Positions 50,766-61,693 of a DNA stretch of 64,000 bases are shown here, piece by piece. Within the stretch, counting starts at the first letter, position 1. The number at the start of each line of letters is the position of its first letter. The stretch comes from Trichobilharzia szidati (taxonomy: Eukaryota > Platyhelminthes > Trematoda > Strigeidida > Schistosomatidae), in NCBI GenBank assembly GCA_944472155.2, contig OX235274.1, positions 36,516,052 to 36,580,051 on the forward strand. The letters are read 5' to 3'. The translations under genes and the position numbers were made by a program. Below the pieces are notes generated by a model. That model did no database searches. It saw nothing but the letters and a program-made list of their open reading frames with translations, and was not told the DNA's origin.

Positions 50766-52440
50766 AGGTGATTATTATTAATATTATTCAATTACGTTGG
50801 AATAAGTGTATCCAAGTACTAATTCACTCGTAATCGTGTCTTTTGAATAACTTTGTAACATGGCGTTTATTTTTAGTTTTTAACCACAAAATAAAGGTGG
50901 ATATCCCTGGGGTTTTCTTCATAAAAGATTAAATTGTCACCGAAGTAAATATATTCGTATCTAGAAAATATCTAGGTTTGAAGTTGTTTTCTCTACTACC
51001 ACAACATCAGGTGACTCACCAATTAGTCACAAAGTAATAATAATATATATTTCACATAAATTAAGCATTTACATGATTAACATACCGTTTGTACGGGCAT
51101 GATCATATTCGACAAGTGCAATTTGAAATGGAACACTGTTTTTTGACATTAAAAATTGGAAAAATGGAAAAAAACCTCTAGAAACTTTGTTAGAATAGAT
51201 TACAATATATTGGTTCAAGTCTAATTTATAGTCTACAATATACTTATAGTCAGTCAGATTCATGCGGGAATTACGAAATGTTGCGTTAATGGAAGATAAG
51301 AAGAGAGGTGATAAACACGTGCTAGAGTAAGACATACAGGATACAGGCTTTGTGATCATTATCATTTTGTCAATTAATAAGGGTTCAAAAATTTATAAAA
51401 CTCCACAGTAGAGGGTAAGTACAACATTATTTTGGTATTAACAGATACAAGGGACCAACTTTGCGATGATAAACAGAATTCAGAATGGAATTTGTTCCGT
51501 GGTTCGTCGTGTGTGCCAACAATATTCTGAATAACGCTCAAGTAATACAAACGTAGAAAGCAGCATCACTGTTCATTTGCAGTGCTTCAATGCAATACCT
51601 TCGAGAAGAGAAGGAAGAAGAAAACAGAAAGAGAGGTGCAGAGGCAGCCAGCAAATAATAATAATTTAAGCAAACAATATGCGATAAACGCAGGGTTTAT
51701 TCCCCTTTTTTGTTACTAATAATTTAGAGTCATTGAGTTTTATAGTGTTACATACTAACAGTTAGTTCAAGTTTGTGGTAGTAAACAACAATAAAAAATA
51801 TAGAATAACAAATTTTTTTTAAAAACAAGGGCAAAACGAATAATGATTTTTAAACCTATATAGGATAATGGGAATAGAAAGTGGAGAAGTTAAATCCAAA
51901 CGCCAAATTACATAAAATATATAGAAGTGAAGAAAAACAAAAAGAATGATGATACTTATTTATGCTGTTGTTCTGATTTATACAGTTAGATGTCCTCCTG
52001 AAGAAGAGAAATCGTACCATGAGCTTGTTTTCAAAGAGTTTATACACAAGCTTTGTTATACAGGCAGCTATTATTTTATTTTATTATTATTTTTTTTGAA
52101 GTCATTCACACTCAGGAACCTTAGCAATAGAGCGCATTCCCACAGATAAGGGTGGTTCTCTTAAGTCCCCACCATCATATCAGTTGAATAGCAGTCACCA
52201 ACCTCCCACCTTTTAATCTGCTAGGCCCTGGCGAAATACTCCTTTTGTTTTAAGAAAAAATCTTTTTTATTGATACGTGTCATATAGACAGTTTCTATAG
52301 TAACTCAACGAAACTCATAGTATGAACGACTACTTTCAGCCAGCCATTTTGTATGCATCGTCCCTAACAGCATTTTAAAAACATATATGTACAATGAAAA
52401 AGTAAGGAAATCAGAGATTTGCAGTCTACATTCTAGATTT
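50766..52440. other. No gene; AT-rich with LINE 3' remnant
   Basis: 51035-51110 is a minus-oriented LINE 3' end (AATAATAATATATATTTCAC..GTACGGGCATGATCAT). 52130-52235 matches 53360-53450 (CCCACCTTTT block) as another dispersed repeat. Remaining sequence shows only chance-size ORFs. Confidence 0.5.
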
Positions 52441-52530
52441 TAGTTATAAACATAATAATAATGTATTTCATATAAATTTACAAATTTACATGAAAATGCA
52501 TGCCATTTTTACAGGCATGATCAAGTATGA
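52441..52530 (-). repeat. LINE 3'-end-like repeat with (AAT)n
   Basis: Begins AATAATAATG and continues TTACAGGCATGATCAAG, comparable with 39187-39245, 39610-39665 and 51035-51110. On the minus strand each ends in (ATT)n, as CR1-group 3' tails do. Confidence 0.6.
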
Positions 52531-54148
52531 TATAATATCAAATCGTAGATTGTCTACAGGTTAATCGTATTTCAACTGTTAAATATTCGATACATATAAT
52601 ACACTCATTTTCTGAATTAGGCCGTATAGTTATTGAATTGTACAGTTGTCCTCCAGGTTGAGCGGGAAAATCGACTTCGTTCCGTTTTCATCCCGTGGTT
52701 GTAGGCATACGATAACCAACCAATATTGAGGTAAGTACACCTTTTACAAGGGATTGGAATCTGTTTTAGAAAAATTAAAGTGCTGAGGTGAATCATTAAA
52801 TTGTAATGAAATAGGTAAGTGCAAGTATCATTAATAAATGCATTAATAAAGGAAACACCCTAGGGTAACAACATTCATTTGCAATGTATAATGCTACAGA
52901 TATATCACAAACTATCATGATATCCACTTTTGGTTTTAATACAATTATCCTCATGCCAGTTGTTTTTATTTTATACCTTTTTGTGCATTTAGTGCACAAC
53001 CGTACCCTTCAGAGAGTAGGAGTATAATGAGTAATGAAGAGCTATAAGATGTTAAGTTTAATGGAATAAAATGAGGATCAAGTAAAGACGTTGTCAGAAA
53101 ATAAATGAGACAAGACATTGTGGAGTGGTATGAAAAGATCTGACGATAGACAGCAAGTTAATTTATAAGATGCCCCATAAATCTGAGCAGATCCCACATG
53201 GTCGCATCTCAACAATAGGCTGGGTGAATGGTATATATTTAAAGGTAGAAGCATGATCTGTCAAGGCGTTCATTGTTATCTTTTTCAAGATAAAGATTTA
53301 AGCCCTCATAAAAATCAGAAATATCTCGAGCCTTCAAATCTTTTAATGCTGTTCCTGCAGAATGGGGCGATTCACCTTAGTGTCCACCACCATATCTACT
53401 GATCAGCTAACTCCACCCTCCCACCTTTTTTGATGTTAGGCTCTGAGACTATGATTATTATGGTTACCGCAAATATATTGCTTGGTACCAGACATGTTCG
53501 TACCCCATATTCCATCTCCCTAGCTTTCTTAATGAGTGCTTCCAATAGGTCCCCGCGTACATCTTTATGAACATTTTATATATGTATGCATGCGTCCTAA
53601 TGAACAGATTACTTTATAAGAAGACAAAAACCTTGAAGAATAACGAATAGGTTTTGTGAATAGTGGAGTAAGATTCAGCAGAACAATATAGTTAGGGTTC
53701 AATATAGGTAGTATGAACTGAAGGTAAGATCGGTTGGCAGGACCAAGTGTACTAAATTATCATGACAGTTGTATATATAGTAAACATTTGACATTGCAAA
53801 GTAACCTGTCTACATATATTATAAAAAGATATTAGCAGAACCAACAAAATTTCAGCATTTGGTTAACAATACTACAGAAAGTTAGTGAGTCTTACAGGTA
53901 GCCGTAAAGTAAATCAATCTATGTATAATAAGAGTGTAATCAGTGTTATAATTCGTATTATCAAAGAATACATTAGGCTCAAAAACTGAATGTTATAAGG
54001 GAAATAAGAGTGATAAACTAAGAGAACATTTGCTGCGTAAGTAATCATATTAAGTATTTTAATGATAATCTAATTTCAAGTATTGAACATGCATAATTAC
54101 TAAGTATTATTAGGTTAGTCTAGGAACTAGTGTACTGTCTGTAGTTAA
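52531..54148. other. No recognised gene
   Basis: About 1.6 kb of AT-rich sequence, probably including 3' UTR of the CR1-like fragment at 54149-54553. A dispersed repeat (53360-53450) matches 52130-52235. No coding frame is convincing. Confidence 0.45.
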
Positions 54149-54553
54149 ATATTGAAATGTCATGGTTTCACCACTCTACCAGCAGTTGAGATCATTTAGA
54201 AGGGCTAGGGTGGACATGTTAATATGTTTTTCTAGGCTCCTTTTGAAACTGTCAGGCCTTTCACAGGATCTAATCTCAGAGGGTAGTTGGTTCCAAAGTT
54301 TGCAATATTTAATGGTGAAGAAGTTAGCTCTAGTGGTGAGCTTATGGGTGTTAACCTTGAGAAGGCAGTTATGGTTGCGTAGTCCATACGATTTAGGATT
54401 AGCCCAGGTTATAGACGAGTTACTGTTACAGTGCTTTCTTATAACTTTGAATAAGAGAAATAAATTGCACTTCACTCTCCTTAACCATAAGGGTTCTAAG
54501 TCCAGTCGAAACGAAGGAGCAGTATGAAATGGTACGAGAAGAGAAAAATACAT
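54149..54553 (-). pseudogene. CR1-like reverse transcriptase C-terminal fragment
   Basis: 125-codon minus-strand frame matching the C-terminal tail of CR1-like ORF2 in this window: LEPLWLRRVKCNLFLLFKVI, SYGLRNHNCLLKVN and RANFFTIKYCKLWNQLPSEIRS, followed by SFKRSLEKH. Comparable blocks are at the end of 31984-35277. A catalytic domain is lacking; the copy is 5'-truncated. The reverse-strand plus ORF at 54162-54527 is its shadow. Confidence 0.8.
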
Positions 54554-55189
54554 AAAGGTACACAGTTATGTTTATGTATGCATAAAAAGAGGCAGTAGTT
54601 AATTATAATAGATGGTTCAGAAGAATGAAGGATTATAATAACAGAACCGTAAAATAAAAATCTGCTAATATTTAAAACTCACAGTGAAGTTAAGCTGATT
54701 TTTTAGGCGATCCGGCATAGGGCTGGAATTCGCGTAGACGTAGGTGGTATTTACTCACAACATTAGCCAGTCACCAGAGGAGATTTTAGTCCCAGCCATA
54801 TCCAGGTTGTTTACTACTCAACCTTGAGGTAGAACTTCCACCACACTGAACTGTCCAAAATACAGTTTTGCCAGGGATATTCACCATAATATTTGATTAA
54901 TTTGACAGTCAGCAGCTGGGATTAAATGAAGTTGAATCACTGAAAAGGTATTACATAAGGTGTGAGGGTAGTTCATGTAGATTCAGTGCAGCTTTCGTGG
55001 TATATCAGGCTGAGTATTCCACTCCAGGTTTGTATGAAAGGATTGTGAATATTTTGTGATGATGCTTGCTAGACAAACAATTGAATCAACCAAAAAAAGG
55101 AACTGAGAACAGCATTAGTGCAACGTTGATTATTTTAAATGTGTCCGATAATACTGACCGTTTCTGTTAATGCTTTGGGTGAACAAAGC
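54554..55189. other. No recognised gene; likely LINE 3' UTR
   Basis: Sequence following, on the minus strand, the end of the CR1-like ORF2 at ~55190. No ORF, no clear tail. Confidence 0.4.
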
Positions 55190-57951
55190 TGTTTAGGTAC
55201 GTAATTCAAAGGGGAAAGAAACAATATCACGAATATTCAGTATGTGGCAAACTGTTTCAAGACTGTTTTCAGAGAAATATTTATTTACTAGGTAGGTGAA
55301 TCGTTGTAATGTGGTGCTATTTTTAATTTCACTTGGCAAGAAGTTCCATGTTTGCCTATATTTGACTGTAAAGAAGTTGGAACGTGATTTCGTTCGACAA
55401 AGAATATGACCTAGGGAAGACCCGTTGCTGCGTAGTTCATACGTCGAAGAAGTAAATTTAGGTTATTATTGGGGAAGTATACTATTCCTTTGATTATTTT
55501 AAATAGGAGAATGAGGTTAAGTCGGTGGCGCCTGAACCAAAGGGGTTCGATCTTAAGAGTTGTGCAACGATAGTTGTAGGGAACTTTCAGACTTGTTCCT
55601 AGGATTCTACTTGTAAATCTCCTTTGAACACTTTCAATCTTTAGTCTGTCCTTAACAGAGGTGCTGTCTAGGATAAATGGACAGTACTCAAGGAGGGGCC
55701 GTATGTGTGTTTTATAAAGTAACATTTTAGATTCTTGTGTTTGAAAGTTATGAAATATAAATCCAAGTAATCTTCTGGCTTTAGAAACTTGGTTGGTGAC
55801 ATAGAGAGAGAATTTAAAGTCAGCGGAGTAACGAAGCCCGAGGTCAAGCACAGAAGGAAAGATAGTGATAGGCTTGTTGTACATAGTTATGTGTGGTGTG
55901 ATACGTAAGCGAGCTGGGCATAACAGTCCACACTTCTCCACGTTGATCTGCATCATCCACGACTTACACCATGTCTCAATATTATCAATATCCGATTGGA
56001 TTTTATGAGACAGATTTGTCACTTCTTAGGTGGTACTGTGGTAGACTATCTTCAAGTCGTCGGCATATAAGAAAGGTCTGCCGTGCTTTATAACATCACA
56101 GACGTCATTTAGGTATATAAGAAAGAAGAGAGGTCCTAGTTCACTACCTTGAATCACGCCACTTGATATAGGAGTGGTACTGGAAAAAGTGTCGTTAATC
56201 TTAACAGACTGGGACCTACCACACACAAATGAATGCACCACTGTAAGAGATTGCCAGATATACCGTAAGCCTTAAGTTTTTGCAGGAGTAAATTATGACA
56301 TACTTTATCGAAGGCCTTCTTAAGATCAATATACATAATGAGCACAACGAATTTTCGGTCTGTAAGTCCAGTTATAAAATCGAATAGTTCTAAGTGGCAA
56401 GTCATACATGACCTGGACTTTATAAAGCCATGCTGAGAAGGTGTTATGGGGTTTTCAGTCAATAAGAAGTCAGTGATTTTGTTACTGATTATCTTCTCAA
56501 GTATCCTTGACAAGACAGACGTTATATTGATCGGCCTGTAATTCTTTACATTATATTTTGAGACGGATTTAAATCTAGGAATAATATTTGTCTGCTTCCA
56601 TTTGGAAGGATAAACTCCATTCACAAGGGACGTTGAGAATATCTTAAGCAAAAGGAGAGGGAGATCAGAGCCTCCATTTTTTAAGAAGGATGAGGGAATA
56701 GAGTCAGGTCCAGGAGTATTAGAGAATTACAATGAACTGATTGCACTTTTTATAACATCAACAGTAAAGCATATATTTGACAGTGTTTTTTCTGTTACAG
56801 AGTCAAATTCGATGCATGCGGAAATATCGTGCGTGTATGAGTCAGAAAAGTGCTTGTTAAAGAGTTCAGCTATGCCTGCATCATCCGTAACAGCAACATT
56901 ATTATGAAAAATGTAAGGAATGTTGCCTTGTTTTTGTTGCAGTCTTTTTTGGAAGAGTTTACATAGAGAGCTAATTTTGCAGCTACTTTTAAGGGCGACA
57001 AGTTCTTCTTTGTAAATTTTACTGGCATTATCTGATCTGATTTTATCATATACCTTTAGGATGCTAATGAGCGAGGAGAAGTCCATAGATTTATTATAGG
57101 TTTTACGGAGTCTTCTTAGCTTGTTCCTGGTAGCAATCGGTATATATAGTTGATTTACACGGTTGCCTTTGGATGTATACCAAGGGATAGATTCGTTGAA
57201 GCAAACTGATATGTTGGAGTAGAAACTGTCAAGGACAGTATCAATGTCTACCGAGGAGAAAAAAGTATCCCAGTCTTGGCAACGAATAAAAGACCGCGTT
57301 GTTTCCCACTTAGCCTTTGAAAAGTCCCTAACTTTTACTGTCCGACGACAGCCTTTGCATGACCCATTTGCTGCTAGGTTAAAGGTGGAAATGACCGTGT
57401 TGTGGTCGCTACCAGGGAATAAAGGCCCAACTCGAGTGCTGACGGGAAGGATGTTGTGTGTGAAGATTAGATCCAAGATGTTGGATTTACGTTTGGGGTG
57501 ATTCACATTTTGTGTCCATCCATAGAATTCAACCGAATTTATAAAACGATCAGTGTATTTAGGAACATTTAGCCTATTCCACTGGATACCAGGCATGTTA
57601 AAGTCGCCAGCTATTATTTTATAGTCAAAGTTTAGGGAGGAGACGTGTTCGAAAATTTCACACAAATGGTTCGTTGTGTTAGTATCAGAATTGAGCGGGC
57701 GGTATATACATCCCAATAAAAGTCTGTTATTTAAGTTAGTGTTGACTGTAACCCATACTTCGTCTGTAAGTGAGCAACCCAAATCATCAACTTCTACAGA
57801 GTGGAATTTGTTGCTAACAAAGATAAGACAACCACCACCACGTCATTTTTCTCTGTCATGTCTAAAGTGTGTGTATCCTGGTGATTCTAACAGTCTGTCA
57901 TTGAAGTCAGATGGTAACCAGGTCTCAGTAACTAAAAGTACTGAGGGCATA
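55190..57951 (-). pseudogene. CR1-like ORF2: endonuclease remainder and reverse transcriptase
   Basis: Minus strand from 57951: MPSVLLVTETWLPSDF (Glu), RHDREK then TGA (57843) then RGGGCLIF, IIAGDFNMPGIQWN (catalytic Asp), DLIFTHN and GSDHNTVI. After a stop at 56727 comes GPDSIPSSFLKNGG, VKNYRPINITSVLSRI, QHGFIKSRSCMTCHLELF and MYIDLKKAFDKV. Then a frameshift near 56240, GVIQGSELGPLFFLIYLNDV, FLYADDLKIVY (catalytic) and a TAG. The tail has CPARLRITPH and LEYCPFIL, a frameshift near 55435, and NFFTVKYRQTWNFLPSEI to ~55190. All catalytic boxes can be recognised, but no continuous protein is possible. The first endonuclease residues (LINACSICNKIPY) are at ~61490-61440. Confidence 0.9.
57947..57951 (+). 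repeat. 5-bp target-site duplication of BEL/Pao, left
   Basis: GCATA, repeated at 61419-61423. Confidence 0.85.
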
Positions 57952-58234
57952 TGTCAATGGAAGTGAACATTGAACGTTTGTTTTATTGGAACTGGCAACC
58001 ATTGGCGGGCAATTGAAGGCGCGAATGGAACGATCGCTTGCAAGTTGAAGGAAGACTGGATTTAAATACGAATAAAAACTTTGTAGTTTTCTTCACTTTA
58101 ATTGCCAAACAATATAATTTCGTTCAAGGAATACTGGTGTTTTGGATTTAAAGTTGAAGGAAATACATAGTGTTTATCGGTTCAATCGCTTAAGTCTTCG
58201 TTACAATAGGAACTTAGGGCTAAGTTCCTTGACA
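57952..58234 (+). repeat. BEL/Pao 5' LTR (283 bp)
   Basis: TGTCAATGG...CCTTGACA. Includes GATTTAAATACG (TATA-like) and AATAAAAAC (polyadenylation-like) motifs at 58050-58080. Confidence 0.95.
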
Positions 58235-58404
58235 GTTTTTATTCGTGTGTTCGTCGTCTGGATTGCAAGCTGGGAAAGTTTTTATTCTTTTCTTGGTCTT
58301 CGTTGCGCCTTCTGGAAATCTTCCGGGTGTACTTACTTGATCTGCAGCCAGCTTCTCTTTGGACAAGAATTATCAACGCAATTTGGATTTTTTGGTGACG
58401 GATA

Positions 58405-60393
58405 ATGCCTGGGTCAAGAAAGGGACGTGGCACCGTGGAAGCAGACAAAAAAGTAAGTAACGATGAGTTGCCTGTTAATTGTAATGATATGTATGTTGCT
58501 CAGCATGTTGAGTTTGATGTTCACGCTTCACCGTTAAGGGGTAGTAAGGGTTTAAGATTGCCTAAGTTTGAACCGCGATACTTCGATGGAAACCCAGCCG
58601 ACTACCCACAGTTCATCAAAGAGTTTGAGGTCATGCTGAGTGGTTTTGCATTAAATGATGAAATGAAGTTAATGTATTTGTTGAGATATTGCACTGGTAT
58701 AGCTGCAAGAGCCATACAGTGCTGTAAGTTTATGCCCCCGAACGAAGGATATGCTGAGGCAAGGAAGATACTACGTCAAAGGTTTGGAAAACCATTTATG
58801 ATATCCCGTAGTATTTTCGAGACAGTGAAAGGTAACGGATCATAGTTGAACGATAATGCAGAGGAACTTGCAGAGTTCTTGGATAATTTGATGGTATATA
58901 GGAATACACTCATGTCTTTTAACTGCGTAGATGAATTGAACTCAAGTTCCGTGCTTGAGACTGTTGCCAAGAGATTACCTGTTCGTCTACAAAGGAAGTT
59001 TATAAAGGTTTGTTCACGTCTAGAGGAGGAAGGTTTAGAGCCGAGGTTGGATGACCTTGTGAGCCTGGTGAAAGACAGTGTCAACCAAGCTTTGAGCAAG
59101 TTTGCTAGTATACTGCATCCCTCCCCTGGAATGGAGAAATCAGAGAGTAAAATGCAATCATTTATGACGAAGGGGTCTCAGCGTAGTGGATATCGAGAAA
59201 CCTGTATGGTTTCTAGTAAACCTAATGATTGTGACAGCTTCAGTGGGACGTCCCCAACGGATAAGTTACAAGCTGCAAGGCAAACACGGTTGTGCTTCGT
59301 TCGTTTGCAAGAAGTGCATACAAAGACGAACTGTGAAGCAACGAACAAGTTTAGTGGCAAACTAAATGTGAAGTCAGCGTCATCGTGTTCTGACTCCGAA
59401 TTGTGTATCGATAATGGTGCGGTGAAGAAACCTGTAGTCGTAACTGGTAGTCCATTGTTGAAAAGAGTGGCTCAGACGACACCGCAGTTTGTGCATAAGA
59501 AGAAGGTTACAGCTTCAGTGTCCAGTTCTGACTCCACAAGTTAACTAGGTATTACTAGTCAGAGTAAAGGGATAAAACCTCTATGGATTCATGAGGAAGT
59601 ACCTAAGTCATCTGCGGCTGTTATTAAAGAGGTTGAAGATGATGAAGTCAACCATACAAACGGCGGTAAAGTGGGTATTTGTGACAATGGTCACGATAGT
59701 TCACATTTGTCTGTGGCTGATCATGACGAGATTAGCGGAATGCCTACTACTGAGTTGAACGAAGGTTCTGTACAACTTGAAAGTGAAGTAGAATTAAAGG
59801 CAGATGCGGTTGCTGCAGATATGAATAATCGTGAGACCGTCAGGGTAAATGATCCGAGTGTAGTCCAACTATCGACAGATGTTAAAGCTGAACTGGAGCC
59901 AATAATAAAGGATAGCAGTGGTGGTAATCCTGTGGTTAGACAACCTCCTAAAGGTCTAACAACAACAGCTTCTGATACACTGCTAAGTTCTTCAACTGGT
60001 GTCAGCCAGTCGTCGTTGGTGTTGTCATATGCAGTAAAAGAGTCGTCCATGAACCCACGTGTCTTATGCAGTGATTATGCTATTGTCGGTCCGTTCGAAG
60101 GGACGAAAGTCAATGGCCAGTTCAGTGACGATAAGCCAACTGTGTATAGGGTGGTAACTGTTAGACTGACTTGCACGAATAAAGGCATTTCAGGTTTCAA
60201 ACTACTATTTGAATGTTATTATCTTTGGTGCAAATTACTCTGTACATTCGCTTGGTTGGTCAGATACGTCATATGTTTGTTAGTCATCTACCTTTCACGA
60301 AACAATGTCATGGGCGTGTTTCCATTCAGAGTCGAGGATATAGATGATGGAAGGAGGTCAGCAAATGAACTCAACGACGATTTTCCAACTTAA
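58405..60393 (+). pseudogene. gag: BEL/Pao Gag with two in-frame stops, plus unknown C-terminal region
   Basis: One frame of 663 codons holding TAG at 58843-58845 and TAA at 59542-59544, otherwise open. Part 1 (to codon 146) has the BEL/Pao Gag start: LPKFEPRYFDGNPADYPQFI, MKLMYLLRYCTGIAARAIQC and EGYAEARKILRQRFGKPF. Part 2 (147-379) continues with AEELAEFLDNLM, LPVRLQRKF and a zinc-knuckle-like CFVRLQEVHTKTNC; the second Cys of C-x2-C-x4-H-x4-C is Arg. Part 3 (380-662) is acidic and Ser/Asp-rich and ends with a hydrophobic stretch CKLLCTFAWLVRYVICLLVI that could span a membrane. No protease or polymerase motif is present. Because frame is retained across both stops, readthrough or very recent decay is possible. 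Confidence 0.85.
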
Positions 60394-61135
60394 GGGCGTA
60401 AACCCGAGAAGCGTTGTAGGCGTACTGCTGTAAGTCCTACAATTCTTCAAGGGTAGTACGTCGAAGAGCAGTCAATCGTACTTCGTGTATTATTTTGTAC
60501 ATATGTTCTTGTTGTATATAATCAATTGGTATCATCCCTCTTCTATCTGTTGATTAATTTTGTTTGTGTCCGGACGTCTTCCACTTGGATTGTCAACCTG
60601 AGAAGGAATGTAGGCGTACTGCTGTAAGTCCTACAGTTCTTCAAGGGTAGCTCGTCAAGGCAGAATCCGCAATATTTGATGTATTGATTGTACATATGTT
60701 TGTGTTGAGTAATTCAGTGGGTTCCGATTCATCTGATTGTCGGTTAATTTTATAGTTGTCGCATTGTGTGAATCATCTTGTAACGTTTTTGTAAGTACTT
60801 CTGAATTCGCTTCTAAACTTGTGAACGAATCGAGTAGAGTTAGAGTCAGCGTACGCGATTGGATACGCCGGGGAGAGGATTGGGCTAGAGTGGAATGAAG
60901 CAATCGATACTTCGTGAACCAGATCAGTGGTGGTATTGTCGTCAGAGAGCGTAGATCCCATGCGCCGGGGAGAGCGTGTCGGTGTGATGTGGTATGTTTG
61001 CTGTGTGTTGGACTTTTTTGTCTTGCCTTTCCAATTTTAGCCTAGTCCCGATTGGCCCAGGTTCCCGCATTGGCAGTTCAGTTCAAGGTTACCGCCGCTG
61101 TGGAAAAAAGGGATGGACCTTTTTCTGCCGGGGAG
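60394..61135 (+). other. BEL/Pao 3' non-coding region
   Basis: Besides the 194-bp tandem repeat, the motif GCCGGGGAG occurs three times (about 60868, 60962 and 61127). The last is directly before the 3' LTR, where the polypurine tract should be. No ORF with known content. Confidence 0.6.
60415..60755 (+). repeat. Two-unit tandem repeat, 194-bp period
   Basis: TGTAGGCGTACTGCTGTAAG begins one unit at 60415 and the next at 60609. Similarity extends ~145 bp with substitutions (for example TTGTACATATGTT in both). Located in the 3' non-coding part of the BEL/Pao element. Confidence 0.8.
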
Positions 61136-61418
61136 TGTCAATGGAAGTGAACATTGAACGTTTGTTTTATTGGAACTGGCAACCATTGGCGGGCAATTGA
61201 AGGCGCGAATGGAACGATCGCTTGCAAGTTGAAGGAAGACTGGATTTAAATACGAATAAAAACTTTGTAGTTTTCTTCACTTTAATTGCCAAACAATATA
61301 ATTTCGTTCAAGGAATACTGGTGTTTTGGATTTAAAGTTGAAGGAAATACATAGTGTTTATCGGTTCAATCGCTTAAGTCTTCATTACAATAGGAACTTA
61401 GGGCTAAGTTCCTTGACA
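61136..61418 (+). repeat. BEL/Pao 3' LTR (283 bp)
   Basis: Same length as the 5' LTR; one visible substitution. GCATA follows. Confidence 0.95.
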
Positions 61419-61423
61419 GCATA
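61419..61423 (+). repeat. 5-bp target-site duplication of BEL/Pao, right
   Basis: GCATA; partner of 57947-57951. Confidence 0.85.
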
Positions 61424-61693
61424 CAAAGTGAAAGTAAGGAGTGAAGGTACGGAATTTTATTGCAGATAGAACAAGCGTTTATAAGGAAAAGAATCGTTAA
61501 GAAGTTGCAATAAATGATCTTTGATCAGTGGTAAGGGCTGAGGCAAAGTGAAGGAGACGATGATGTGATTCAGCTGAGGTTAAATGAAAATTAGATGATA
61601 GTCTGACCGGTACATCGAGTGTTCGGTCCATAAAGCCTTCATCGTTTTCGTTAAGGTTATGTGAAAAAGAAGATGGTCTCTATGGTTGATCGC

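Larger units (their letters stand above)
57952..61418 (+). mobile_element. BEL/Pao LTR retrotransposon, pol-deleted, very recent
   Basis: 3467 bp on the plus strand with LTRs of 283 bp each (57952-58234; 61136-61418) and 5-bp duplications GCATA. The LTRs differ by one base that I can see (G at ~58200 against A in the other). Inside is a Gag frame of the BEL/Pao type followed by a frame of unknown function and about 740 bp of 3' sequence. Reverse transcriptase, RNase H and integrase are absent, so it must have been copied with proteins from a complete relative. Removal restores the endonuclease frame of the CR1-like host LINE. Confidence 0.95.

Noticed and set aside
60655..60903. Minus-strand ORF in the BEL/Pao 3' region
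   Set aside because: Opposite strand to the element, in non-coding repeated sequence.
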